Shown here: positions 7,520-14,778 of the stretch, piece after piece
Layout of the letters: every line of letters begins with the position of its first letter
How positions within the stretch are numbered: position 1 is the stretch's first letter
Source of the DNA: a virus
Reading direction: 5' to 3' (one strand)
DNA: 30,225 nt
IMG/VR virus record: IMGVR_UViG_3300031673_000336
Span: 1-30,225 of that record
The notes under the pieces: generated by a model
Database searches by the model: none
What the model saw: the letters and a program-made list of their open reading frames with translations, nothing else
Told to the model about the DNA's origin: nothing
Program-made: the position numbers and the translations under genes

Positions 7520-7928
7520 CCTTATCTTCGTTCTAACGTTGTTTTCTTGCTCTGCTAAGTATCACTATAACAAAGCCATTAAACGTGGCTTACAAGTCAC
7601 GCAAACAAGCGACACGATAAGAATAGCCACAATAGATTCTATTCCTGTAATAAAACACGATACAATAGTATATGAACACTTTTATAGTTCTAAAGATACT
7701 ATTATAGAATACAAGACCGTATATGTGCCACAAACCAGGTTAGAAACACGAATAGAATACAAGCTTAAACGTGACACGTTAAGAATGATTACAAGAGTAG
7801 AAGTACAAAGGGCAAAAGCAGAAGCCAAAGCCAATAAGAAACCAAACTATTGGTGGATGTTAATATTTGCTTTAGTGTTTGGTGCAGTTATTTTTCTTTT
7901 AAATAAGCTAATAAGTAAGATAATATGA
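7506..7928 (+). CDS. Lipoprotein with C-terminal TM: probable unimolecular spanin
   Basis: 140 aa from the ATG at 7506. A longer frame from 7464 would put 14 odd residues before the signal peptide. Residues 1-14 are a lipoprotein signal (MRIYSLIFVLTLFSC) with lipobox LFSC and Cys15. The middle is a periplasmic, beta/coil-type stretch (residues 16-110), followed by a Lys/Ala-rich helix and one TM at about 117-136 (WWMLIFALVFGAVIFLL) ending in ISKII. An outer-membrane lipid anchor and an inner-membrane TM in one chain is the layout of u-spanins such as phage T1 gp11, which disrupt or fuse the outer membrane in the last lysis step. Its place directly after the endolysin supports this. Confidence 0.75.
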   Translation: MRIYSLIFVLTLFSCSAKYHYNKAIKRGLQVTQTSDTIRIATIDSIPVIKHDTIVYEHFYSSKDTIIEYKTVYVPQTRLETRIEYKLKRDTLRMITRVEVQRAKAEAKANKKPNYWWMLIFALVFGAVIFLLNKLISKII

Positions 7929-8797
7929 AAGTAATAAGACACGGTAAGAATGTACACGAAATACAATTAGAGGGTAAATATGCAGAGATAGCTATGTTAA
8001 GTGATTTACATTGGGACAATCCAAAGTGTGACCAAGACCTATTAAAAAAACATTTAGACTATTGTAAAGAAGAGAATATTCCTGTAATGATTAATGGAGA
8101 TATGTTCTGCTTGATGCAAGGACGTGGCGATAACAGACGCAATAAATCAGATATAAGACCAGAACACAACAACGCAAGATATTTGGATTCAGTAGTTGAA
8201 ACGGCAGTTGAATGGTTTACACCTTATGCAGATATTCTTACGGTTATTGGATATGGAAATCACGAAACGGGAATAATTAAGTGGCAAGAGACAGACATCT
8301 TACAAAGATTTGTAGACTTACTTAATTTAAAATGCCATTCTAACGTTCAAGTTGGCGGATATGGTGGTTGGGTTATTATTAAAATGAATAATCATTCAAG
8401 AATAGCAACTACAAAAATCAAATATTTTCACGGATCTGGTGGTGGTGGAGTAGTCACAAAAGGTGCTTTAAATCTTACAAGGGCATTAGAATTGTACGAG
8501 GGTTGCGACGTTTACACAATGGGGCATATTCACGAAAATGCAGCACGAAATGATGTTAGAGATGCTTTAGAAAGTAACTCAAAGAAAGGATATAGCATAA
8601 ATCACAAGCCAATACACTTAATGATTACAGGCTGCTATAAAGAAGAATACGGAGATGGATCAAAAGGTTGGCACGTAGAACGTGGCGCACCTATTAAACC
8701 GATTGGTGGCCGTATGCTTACTATCAAAATAGTAAGGAATAAAACTAAAGATGTAGATGAAACCATCAAATACATAGATTCGCACAGAATTTTCTAA
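7925..8797 (+). CDS. Calcineurin-like metallophosphoesterase
   Basis: 290 aa with all motifs of the two-metal phosphoesterase fold in order: Asp27-x-His29 (SDLHW), Gly58-Asp59 (NGDM), Asn112-His113-Glu (GNHE), His169 (YFHGSG) and Gly-His201-x-His203 (GHIH). The family cleaves phosphomonoesters or phosphodiesters, including nucleic acid substrates (SbcD/Mre11) and nucleotides; the substrate here cannot be read. It overlaps the spanin gene by 4 bases (ATGA) and is the last gene before the early promoter region, so it is probably expressed with the late or lysis genes. A DNA-repair or nucleotide-salvage role is speculation. Confidence 0.88.
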   Translation: MKVIRHGKNVHEIQLEGKYAEIAMLSDLHWDNPKCDQDLLKKHLDYCKEENIPVMINGDMFCLMQGRGDNRRNKSDIRPEHNNARYLDSVVETAVEWFTPYADILTVIGYGNHETGIIKWQETDILQRFVDLLNLKCHSNVQVGGYGGWVIIKMNNHSRIATTKIKYFHGSGGGGVVTKGALNLTRALELYEGCDVYTMGHIHENAARNDVRDALESNSKKGYSINHKPIHLMITGCYKEEYGDGSKGWHVERGAPIKPIGGRMLTIKIVRNKTKDVDETIKYIDSHRIF

Positions 8798-8871
8798 ACC
8801 AACACCTTTGTAACTTATTGATTTTTAAACAACTAAAAAATAATTGTAACTTTTTTTGTTGATAAGTGCAT

Positions 8872-8920
8872 TATTTTTGTTCATAATTCAAAAAGAGTTG
8901 TTATATTTGTGTATACAAAT
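8872..8920 (+). promoter_or_regulatory. Probable early promoter with overlapping inverted repeat
   Basis: The Bacteroidetes-type -7 box TATATTTG lies at 8902-8909 with a TTG (8877-8879) 22 bases upstream as -33 element. A second box-like sequence TATTTTTG is at 8872-8879. The inverted repeat ATTTGT-GTAT-ACAAAT (8905-8920) overlaps the 3' half of the -7 box and the expected start of transcription and could be an operator. The surrounding 8798-8931 gap (134 bases) is the longest A/T-rich non-coding stretch upstream of the early genes and also holds the direct repeat TTGTAACTT at 8808 and 8844. No terminator hairpin is evident in it. Confidence 0.6.
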
Positions 8921-8931
8921 TAATTAAAGTT

Positions 8932-9171
8932 ATGGAAAGATTAGAAATATTAGAAACACTTATTAAGATTGAAGAAGGTATAGAACACTTTGAGAATCAA
9001 ATAGCAGAAACTAAATGGTCGAATGAGTTTGGTATTGGTTTAGAGTTTAAAAGTATTAACGACAAAAACACGGATAGAATACATACTTATATGATGTGCA
9101 TAGATAGATTAAACGAGAGATTTAATAAAATATTATTCGCAATTCGCGAATCACAAACTAAAAACAAATAG
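8932..9171 (+). CDS. Unknown 79-aa helical protein, first early gene
   Basis: 79 aa, predicted alpha-helical with heptad-like Leu/Ile spacing (MERLEILETLIKIEEGIEHF) and a basic end (QTKNK). No TM segment or known motif. It is the first gene behind the promoter at 8902, with the leader TTAAAGTT touching the ATG, so it is likely expressed immediately after infection. First early genes of phages often encode host-takeover or anti-defence proteins, but no function can be assigned here. Confidence 0.72.
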   Translation: MERLEILETLIKIEEGIEHFENQIAETKWSNEFGIGLEFKSINDKNTDRIHTYMMCIDRLNERFNKILFAIRESQTKNK

Positions 9172-9174
9172 ATT

Positions 9175-9369
9175 ATGAAAGAAAAAGAAACAAAAAGACT
9201 ACACGACATAAATACGTTTATGAGTACACAGGAAAATGAAACGTATCTGGTAGGAACTGATGAGCAAGGAAATGAATTAACTATGGTATTTGACACCATT
9301 GAGTTATTAGAATGGCTTGATATTGATTATATGAAGTCACAGAGTAAGAAGTATATTAACAACCTTTAA
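9175..9369 (+). CDS. Unknown 64-aa acidic protein
   Basis: 64 aa, Glu/Asp-rich, starting MKEKETKRLHDINTFMSTQ and containing the segment MVFDTIELLEWLDIDYMK. Soluble, no Cys. It follows the previous gene after 3 bases and is in the same early transcript. The start is supported by an A-rich leader (AAACAAATAGATT). No family recognised. Confidence 0.65.
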   Translation: MKEKETKRLHDINTFMSTQENETYLVGTDEQGNELTMVFDTIELLEWLDIDYMKSQSKKYINNL

Positions 9370-9379
9370 AAACAGAGTT

Positions 9380-9472
9380 ATGAAAGAAGCAAAAAAAGAA
9401 TTATTATTTGGATTCGTGTTTATGGCAGTTGCCTTCACGTTTTATTATTTAGCAGTAAATTTATTATTATGA
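9380..9472 (+). CDS. 30-aa single-TM peptide
   Basis: A very short frame, MKEAKKELLFGFVFMAVAFT and so on, ending in YYLAVNLLL. A charged N-terminus of seven residues is followed by one hydrophobic helix of about 22 residues, so it would insert in the inner membrane with the N-terminus inside. It lies between two early genes, has an AGAGTT leader at the ATG and overlaps the next start by 4 bases (ATGA), which argues that it is real. Function unknown. Confidence 0.6.
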   Translation: MKEAKKELLFGFVFMAVAFTFYYLAVNLLL

Positions 9473-9744
9473 GTTACGAAATAGAAATTGAATATTACGA
9501 TCAAGATGGTGCAATATTTTATATTGGCGAAACACCATACCAAGTGGAACTTTTTATAGAAACGCGAATAGTAGATGAACTAGATAGCTACAATAGCTTT
9601 AACGATAAGCTATCATACGCACAAGTAGAAGAAACATATTATAGAGTACAGAAAGAAACGTTAAGATGTGATGGTGTGAACTATTATAACGAAGAAGATT
9701 TGTGCGAAGAACTTGAAGAAATACTAAACAAATGGAACAATTAA
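9469..9744 (+). CDS. Unknown 91-aa acidic protein
   Basis: 91 aa with strong negative charge and many Tyr (MSYEIEIEYYDQDGAIFYIG, then ELDSYNSFNDKLSYAQ). Two Cys are in the C-terminal half (RCDGVNYYNEEDLCEELEEI). Such acidic small early proteins sometimes mimic DNA, but there is no specific evidence here. It is coupled to the TM peptide by ATGA and overlaps the next gene by 13 bases. Confidence 0.68.
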   Translation: MSYEIEIEYYDQDGAIFYIGETPYQVELFIETRIVDELDSYNSFNDKLSYAQVEETYYRVQKETLRCDGVNYYNEEDLCEELEEILNKWNN

Positions 9745-9971
9745 GAATAGACTGGTGGAGTAATTTTAACGAAGAATTATACTGCAATTATTTAATAGCA
9801 AAAGACGAAAAAATGAACACTTATAAAATACTATACAAATACTATAAAGGCGCTAATACTGACGCAGAATGTTGCCAGGCAGTAAAGTATGTAAAAGCAG
9901 AAGACAGACAGGAAGCTATCAAGCTTTGTGGCTTATGGCAAAAGTTAATAATTAGCATAGAAAAGGTATGA
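9732..9971 (+). CDS. Unknown 79-aa protein
   Basis: 79 aa, start MEQLRIDWWSNFNEELYCNY, with several Cys (including CC in DAECCQ) and a helical C-terminus (DRQEAIKLCGLWQKLIISIE). The start at 9732 overlaps the previous gene by 13 bases. An internal ATG at 9813 (MNTYKILYKYYKGANTD) has a better A-rich leader (AAAGACGAAAAA) and may be the actual start, giving 52 aa. Function unknown. Confidence 0.55.
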   Translation: MEQLRIDWWSNFNEELYCNYLIAKDEKMNTYKILYKYYKGANTDAECCQAVKYVKAEDRQEAIKLCGLWQKLIISIEKV

Positions 9972-10036
9972 AGAAAATAAAAGAATATCTTTATTGCCTT
10001 ATTATAAATTGGATATATGGAAGAATTGATGAGTAG
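9968..10036 (+). CDS. Possible 22-aa peptide
   Basis: A short frame in an ATGA overlap, MKKIKEYLYCLIINWIYGRI plus DE. It is amphipathic to hydrophobic in the middle. The frame fills the 45-base space before the next gene and overlaps its start by 20 bases (8 if that gene begins at 10029). It could be a leader peptide for translational coupling. The evidence is weak. Confidence 0.3.
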   Translation: MKKIKEYLYCLIINWIYGRIDE

Positions 10037-10394
10037 TGTGCTGCACTACATAGAAAAAGACGAATTAAAAAAACGTTGTAGACAAAGAAAATACGTACAT
10101 AAAAGAATATACTTTTTTAACGTTTTAAGAACTGCTGGATATACTTATCAAAGTATAGGCGATTTATTCGGATTAAATCACGCAACAATAGTACACGGAA
10201 TTAAAACTTTTAAGATTTTAAAGAAAGCAAAAGATCCGTTAATGTTTCTAGATATTGCAGAATATGATGGAAAGTTTAAAATCAATGATACAAAGTACGA
10301 TTTAAAAACGGATATTTTAAAAGCTACAACAATTAGAGATTTACAAATAATAAAAGGAAGAACAGAAAAAGAACTTTATAAAGAATTAATATGA
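10017..10394 (+). CDS. DnaA domain-IV-like DNA-binding protein
   Basis: 125 aa. Residues ~24-66 (YVHKRIYFFNVLRTAGYTYQ, then SIGDLFGLNHATIVHGIKTF) match the helix-turn-helix of DnaA domain IV, where the signature is IGxxFGxxHxTVxxA. There is no AAA+ ATPase domain, so it is not a full initiator. The C-terminal half (residues 67-125) is basic and helical. A protein with this part alone could bind DnaA boxes in the phage origin or occupy those of the host. It overlaps the ParB-methyltransferase gene by 4 bases. A second ATG at 10029 could be the start. Confidence 0.7.
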   Translation: MEELMSSVLHYIEKDELKKRCRQRKYVHKRIYFFNVLRTAGYTYQSIGDLFGLNHATIVHGIKTFKILKKAKDPLMFLDIAEYDGKFKINDTKYDLKTDILKATTIRDLQIIKGRTEKELYKELI

Positions 10395-11797
10395 TACAAG
10401 TAAAAGAAGAATTTAAGAATTTGATACCAGCATTAAGTGCTGAAGAATATGCGCAGCTTGAAGCAAACATATTAGAAGAGGGAATAAGAGAGCCTATAAT
10501 AACTTGGAACGGATTTATAATTGACGGTCACAACAGGTTTAGTATAGCACAACGATTTGATGTAGAGTATAGAACTACAAGCAAACATTTTGCAAGTGAA
10601 GAAAGCGCAAAAGAATGGATGATACTAAACCAATTTGGCAGACGTAATTTAAGCAACTATCAACGCAGTGTTTTAGCTTTAGAACTTGAAGAAGTTTTTA
10701 GTAAAAAAGCAAAGGAAAATATAGCAATTGAAAATAAAAACAGAAGCACCGATTCGGCAAAATTGCCAAAACGGGATTCTGTAGATACACGAAAAGAACT
10801 TTCTAAAGTTGCACAAGTTGGAGAAAGGACTTTAGGAATGGTTAAAAAAATACAAGAGAAAGCACCAGAAGAAGTAAAAGCAAAACTTGCAACAGGCGAA
10901 GTAAGTATAAACGCAGCTTACAAAGAAATAAAAGCAGCAGAACAAAAAGACATAAGCAATAAGAATAAGCTTGAAAATTTTGATAAAACCGAAGAAGTAA
11001 AAGATTTAAGAATTATTCAAAATGACTCTAATATGTTTTATGTTTCAGGTGAAAAAAGCGAAAAGCGTTTTGGTGACACTTTTTGTAGTGTAACAGATAA
11101 AAAATATAATACAGTAACAACTATTGGGCGTATTTTTCACAAAGAAACAGGTTTAGAATTTTCATTAAGAGAATATGCAGACGTACAAATGTTTACTAAA
11201 GATTTTAAATTTGTAGGTAATTATTCTTCTATAAAGAAACAAATAGGAAATGCAGTAAGTCCTTTTATGGGTGCTTATATTTCTAAAAACTTAAAAGGAA
11301 AAACCGTAGGAGATATTTTTGCAGGTTGTGGAGGTTTTACTTCTGGCCTACATAAAAACGGAAAAAAAACAAAGTGGTCTATTGAATGGGAAAACATTGC
11401 CTGTCAATCTTATAAATTAAACTTTCCAGACACAAAAGTTATATGTGCAAATATTACAAAAGTAAATACTTTAGAATTGGAAAAAGTGGATATTATTGTA
11501 GGAGGCCCACCTTGTCAAGGTTTAAGCAATGCAGGAAGTGAAAAACGTAATAATACACAAAGATTTATAGAAGACCCAAGAAATCAATTATATAAAGAAT
11601 TTGTAAGGTTTGTAAAAGATCTTCAGCCAAAAGAGTTTATAATGGAAAACGTAAAAGAAATAGAACAATTTAAAGACGAAATTATAAAAGATTTTAATTC
11701 TGCTGGTTATGATGTAAAAACAAAACTTGTTACAGGTAATGAAATAGGAATGAAACAAAACAGAAAACGATTTTTCTTTTTAGGAACTTTAAAATAA
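10391..11797 (+). CDS. ParB-domain fused to circularly permuted cytosine-C5 DNA methyltransferase
   Basis: 468 aa. Residues 1-100 are a ParB/Srx-type domain (IIDGHNRFSIA at 43-53; QFGRRNLSNYQRS at 81-93), and ~130-180 resemble the ParB helix-turn-helix (TRKELSKVAQVGERTL; KLATGEVSINAAYKEI). The rest has all C5-methyltransferase motifs in permuted order: short target region with TVTT (241-244), motif IX SLREYADVQMF (258-268), motif X QIGNAVSP (284-291), then motif I DIFAGCGG (308-315), motif IV PPCQG with catalytic Cys375, motif VI ENV (419-421) and motif VIII QNRKR (456-460), eight residues from the end. Normal order is I-VIII, target domain, IX, X. It should methylate cytosine C5 with SAM; the target sequence is unknown. 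It overlaps the previous gene by 4 bases. Confidence 0.9.
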   Translation: MIQVKEEFKNLIPALSAEEYAQLEANILEEGIREPIITWNGFIIDGHNRFSIAQRFDVEYRTTSKHFASEESAKEWMILNQFGRRNLSNYQRSVLALELEEVFSKKAKENIAIENKNRSTDSAKLPKRDSVDTRKELSKVAQVGERTLGMVKKIQEKAPEEVKAKLATGEVSINAAYKEIKAAEQKDISNKNKLENFDKTEEVKDLRIIQNDSNMFYVSGEKSEKRFGDTFCSVTDKKYNTVTTIGRIFHKETGLEFSLREYADVQMFTKDFKFVGNYSSIKKQIGNAVSPFMGAYISKNLKGKTVGDIFAGCGGFTSGLHKNGKKTKWSIEWENIACQSYKLNFPDTKVICANITKVNTLELEKVDIIVGGPPCQGLSNAGSEKRNNTQRFIEDPRNQLYKEFVRFVKDLQPKEFIMENVKEIEQFKDEIIKDFNSAGYDVKTKLVTGNEIGMKQNRKRFFFLGTLK

Positions 11798-11801
11798 TCA
11801 A

Positions 11802-12176
11802 ATGAAAAATGACTGGCAAAATAACAGAATAAGCAAAAAGCTGAATTTAGAATATCCTACATACTTTTCACTTTGCGATATAGATGGAGCAGTAAGATGC
11901 GAACCATCTCCATTTAACGACATAGATAAAACAAGATTAATTATTTACGAAAGTAAAAACGAAAAAGAGAAACTTATGGGAAGCAGTCAATTAACAACTT
12001 TAAAAACAATACAAGAAAGTATAGAGTGGAGTAGTTTTGATGCAGAAAGTGGAGTATTTGTTATGAAAATAATTGATTTAGAAACGCAGATTATCTGGTA
12101 CGATTTACAAGGAACTGAAGTTAGAAGAACTAATTTTAATGAATTGTACAATGTTTTTAGGGGTAAAACAATCTAA
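11802..12176 (+). CDS. Unknown 124-aa protein, methyltransferase neighbour
   Basis: 124 aa, soluble, starting MKNDWQNNRISKKLNLEYPT and containing paired Cys (SLCDIDGAVRCEPSP) and a beta-rich C-terminus (VFVMKIIDLETQIIWYDLQG). It begins 4 bases after the methyltransferase stop and ends the operon before the promoter-like box at 12183, so it is co-transcribed with the methyltransferase. It could be a partner of that enzyme, but I recognise no family. Confidence 0.68.
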   Translation: MKNDWQNNRISKKLNLEYPTYFSLCDIDGAVRCEPSPFNDIDKTRLIIYESKNEKEKLMGSSQLTTLKTIQESIEWSSFDAESGVFVMKIIDLETQIIWYDLQGTEVRRTNFNELYNVFRGKTI

Positions 12177-12182
12177 TTTAAT

Positions 12183-12190
12183 TATATTTG
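12183..12190 (+). promoter_or_regulatory. Promoter-like -7 box TATATTTG
   Basis: An exact TAnnTTTG box, the same octamer as at 8902 and 15305. A start 5-8 bases downstream would place the RNA 5' end at the first arm of the structured RNA (12195). No clear TTG is seen at the -33 spacing, so strength is uncertain. Confidence 0.5.
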
Positions 12191-12194
12191 TGGA

Positions 12195-12273
12195 GTTGGT
12201 AGGACAATCAAAATATTTAGAGTATAGCGTAAGTAAGTGTTCCTACCCACCGAAAGCGTTATACTTTTTTTTT
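12195..12273 (+). ncRNA. Predicted H-type pseudoknot RNA ending in a T tract
   Basis: Stem 1 pairs 12195-12204 (GTTGGTAGGA) with 12241-12250 (TCCTACCCAC), 9 of 10 positions. Stem 2 pairs 12221-12230 (AGTATAGCGT) with 12256-12265 (GCGTTATACT), 10 of 10 including two wobbles, and can extend two pairs outward. The 5' arm of stem 2 is in the loop of stem 1 and its 3' arm lies beyond stem 1, which is a pseudoknot layout. Nine T follow (12265-12273), so stem 2 also reads as an intrinsic terminator. With the box at 12183 this is either a free ~75-nt small RNA or a regulated leader of the gene at 12286. The pairing was done by eye; the expression model is inference. Confidence 0.55.
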
Positions 12274-12285
12274 AACCTATAATTT

Positions 12286-12858
12286 ATGGCAGAAAATAAA
12301 AAAAGCTTTTTACTTTATTGCGACTTATTGCATACGGTCAAGAAGTTAAATGATGAACAGGCTGGAAAGCTATTTAAACACGTTTTAGAGTACGTTAATG
12401 ACCTGAATCCAGAAACCGAAGACATTATAACAGATTTATGTTTTGAGCCGATAAAACAAAACTTAAAACGTGATCTACAAAAATACGAACAGATAAGAGA
12501 AAAGAAACGTGAAGCAGGAAAGAAAGGTGCTACAAAAAGATGGCAGAATATAGCACCTGTTAAAAGTGCTAAAAAGAAAATGGCAAACATAGCCGTAAAT
12601 GTTAATGTTAATGATAATGTAAATGATAAAGATATATATAGGTGCTTCGCACATTTGTCTATGTCTTTAGATGAATTTAACAAATTAGAAAAGGATTACA
12701 CTAAACAACAAATTGATGGTGTATGTGATGCGATCCAAAACTTTAAGAAAAACACGAATTATAAAAGTTTATATTTAACTGCTAAAAATTGGCTAAAGAA
12801 AGAACAAACAAAAAAAGAAGTAGAAAGTAGTAATGGATTTAAAGCACCCTGGCAATGA
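12286..12858 (+). CDS. Replication organizer-like protein (DUF6291-type N-terminus)
   Basis: 190 aa. The N-terminal 60 residues ([20 protein letters not shown], then [17 protein letters not shown]) match the DUF6291 type found in phage replication proteins. Then comes a basic linker [16 protein letters not shown] (~80-95), typical of phage replisome organizers. The C-terminal ~65 residues ([20 protein letters not shown], then [15 protein letters not shown]) look like a DnaD/DnaT-type primosome domain. It likely binds origin DNA and loads the helicase encoded directly downstream, whose gene it overlaps by 4 bases. It is preceded by the RNA element at 12195-12273, which may control it. Confidence 0.65.
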   Translation: MAENKKSFLLYCDLLHTVKKLNDEQAGKLFKHVLEYVNDLNPETEDIITDLCFEPIKQNLKRDLQKYEQIREKKREAGKKGATKRWQNIAPVKSAKKKMANIAVNVNVNDNVNDKDIYRCFAHLSMSLDEFNKLEKDYTKQQIDGVCDAIQNFKKNTNYKSLYLTAKNWLKKEQTKKEVESSNGFKAPWQ

Positions 12859-13754
12859 AAGGTTATAAGGTAACAGAAGCAAAAGATATTTTAAACAAGA
12901 TATACAAGCATAGAGATAATTACAACAACAAAGGAAAGTATTTAGGTTGGAAAGGAATGGATGAGTTCTATTCTATGCAATTAGGCAACTGCACAGATTG
13001 GACAGGATTTCCGATGAGTGGAAAAACACAGGTACTTATGGAGTGCCTACTAAACACAAGTAAGTTTTATGGATGGAAGCACCTGGTTTACTTTCCAGAT
13101 GTAGGAAGTAATGTTGAAATAGTTGCAGATTTAATTCACAAGCTAACAGGTAAAAGTTTTAATCCATTAGACAACAATGTGATTAAAGACAAAGAAATAA
13201 CAAATAGTTTAGATTGGATTTTTGAACACTTTAAAATACTTACGAAGTATGATGTAAAAGCTAAATTAACACCGTTTGAATTTTATGATTATGCAGTAGA
13301 ACTTAAACAAAAACACGGATTAGAAACTGCAAGTATTGATAGCTGGAAAGACTTAAGCCATCCATACAACGAGTATGGAGGATATGCACAATATTTAGAA
13401 GTAATACTTCCTTATAGAAACCAAATAGCAGAAGATAATAATCTACACTTACATACAATTATTCATCCTAAACTAACTGAAAAGATAAACGGAAAACGTG
13501 AAATACCAAATCCATATAGTCTAAAAGGTGGCTCTGAATGGTTTAATTCAGGAAAGTGTATGATAACCGTACACCGTGAAGATTTAAGCTACAATCAAGC
13601 AATAATAAACTTTAATAAGATTAAGCCACGTTCAGTTGGTAACATAGGCCAATTAGAATTATGGTTTGATAAAGAAAAGTTTCTATATTATGAACAAGAT
13701 AATCCTGTACCGAATGTTTACAATAAGATTTACGCACAACCAAAACACGAATAA
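12855..13754 (+). CDS. RecA/DnaB-type replicative helicase
   Basis: 299 aa, a lone motor domain with Walker A GFPMSGKT (51-58), a probable Walker B at ASIDSW (Asp162), a sensor-type motif TIIHPK (201-206) and the late motif [20 protein letters not shown] (223-242), which resembles the DnaB/Twinkle hexamer segment ending in an Arg-containing loop. No N-terminal primase or DnaG-interaction domain is present, so it is shorter than DnaB (~470 aa). It probably forms the ring helicase at the phage fork with help from the 12286 protein. It overlaps both neighbours by 1-4 bases. Confidence 0.75.
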   Translation: MKGYKVTEAKDILNKIYKHRDNYNNKGKYLGWKGMDEFYSMQLGNCTDWTGFPMSGKTQVLMECLLNTSKFYGWKHLVYFPDVGSNVEIVADLIHKLTGKSFNPLDNNVIKDKEITNSLDWIFEHFKILTKYDVKAKLTPFEFYDYAVELKQKHGLETASIDSWKDLSHPYNEYGGYAQYLEVILPYRNQIAEDNNLHLHTIIHPKLTEKINGKREIPNPYSLKGGSEWFNSGKCMITVHREDLSYNQAIINFNKIKPRSVGNIGQLELWFDKEKFLYYEQDNPVPNVYNKIYAQPKHE

Positions 13755-14047
13755 TGGATAGTTTAGAAATACTAAAAGCAAAGATTAACCTACAAACAAC
13801 TATTATTAAGTTCACAAGTAGTATAGAGGAGTTACAGGCAAAGCATCCGGAACGTAAAGACTTAATAGATTCAATGGTGGATAGTTTAGAAGACATCAGC
13901 TATTTTCAATCCGTGTTTATGCAGTTTGAAGACCAATATTTATTAGAATGTAAAAGTAATTTACGTTTACAGATGGTTATAAGTGAACAAAAACACGAAT
14001 TAGAAAAGCTAAATATTTTAGTAAAAAACTTAAAAGAGGGTATATGA
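13754..14047 (+). CDS. Unknown 97-aa coiled-coil protein
   Basis: 97 aa, almost wholly helical with heptad spacing (ILKAKINLQTTIIKFTSSIE; then KHELEKLNILVKNLKEGI). No TM or Cys pair apart from one Cys (LLECKS). It sits between the helicase and a methyltransferase with 1- and 4-base overlaps. A dimerising accessory of replication is possible, but no family is recognised. The motif AAACACGAA occurs in its 3' part (13991). Confidence 0.65.
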   Translation: MDSLEILKAKINLQTTIIKFTSSIEELQAKHPERKDLIDSMVDSLEDISYFQSVFMQFEDQYLLECKSNLRLQMVISEQKHELEKLNILVKNLKEGI

Positions 14048-14778
14048 TTAATTTAATAAAGGGCGATTGCTTAATAGAAATGAAGAAGATTATAAGTGGT
14101 TCTGTTGATGCAATAATTACAGACCCGCCCTACGGTACAACTGCTTGTAAGTGGGATAGTGTTATTGACTTTGGGTTAATGTGGGAACAACTTAATAGAG
14201 TAATTAAGCCTAACGGAGCGATAGTATTGTTTGGAAGTGAACCTTTTAGTAGTGCTTTACGAATGAGCAATATAAAATATTTTAAATACGATTGGGTATT
14301 TCATAAAACATTGCCTGTTGGACATGGGTATGCAAAATATAGACCGATGAGCAATCATGAAATTATAAGCGTGTTTGGAAAAGGTAAAGTTACATATAAC
14401 CCACAATTTACACCAAGAGAAAAACCAAGAACATACACAAGAAAAAATGCAAGTAAAAGCGGTAGCAGTAGTATGACGAGCCACGACGGAAAAACTAGGG
14501 TTTTAAAAGGTAGGCACCCAACAACTATACAAAAATTTAATACAAGTGTACAAAAAGGAAAATTACACCCAACCCAAAAGCCTTTAGCTTTAATGGAGTA
14601 TTTGATACGCACGTACACCAACGAAAACGAAACAGTTTTAGATTTTACAATGGGTTCAGGGTCTACAATGGTAGCGTGTCAAAACACGAATAGAAACGGA
14701 ATAGGAATAGAGCAGGATGAAAACTATTTCAAAGTAGCACAGGATAGAATAAAAGAAAACGAATACAAATTATTCTAA
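14044..14778 (+). CDS. Amino (N6-A or N4-C) DNA methyltransferase, copy 1
   Basis: 244 aa. Catalytic motif IV DPPY at 27-30 precedes the SAM-binding motif I region DFTMGSGSTM (200-209), the beta-class order. Other landmarks are GDCL (7-10), LFGSEPFSSALR and HPTQKPLALMEYLIRTY. The middle (~95-170) is basic and low in hydrophobics (TPREKPRTYTRKNASKSGSS) and should be the target-recognition part. The protein at 19917 has nearly the same ends but a different middle, so both derive from one gene. It transfers a methyl group to an amino group of A or C; the site is unknown. No restriction enzyme is nearby, so self-protection is likely. Confidence 0.9.
   Translation: MINLIKGDCLIEMKKIISGSVDAIITDPPYGTTACKWDSVIDFGLMWEQLNRVIKPNGAIVLFGSEPFSSALRMSNIKYFKYDWVFHKTLPVGHGYAKYRPMSNHEIISVFGKGKVTYNPQFTPREKPRTYTRKNASKSGSSSMTSHDGKTRVLKGRHPTTIQKFNTSVQKGKLHPTQKPLALMEYLIRTYTNENETVLDFTMGSGSTMVACQNTNRNGIGIEQDENYFKVAQDRIKENEYKLF

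Noticed and set aside
8872-8879. TATTTTTG as the main promoter of the early genes
   Set aside because: Its possible -33 elements are 13 or 25 bases away, outside the normal range; the 8902 box has a better partner.
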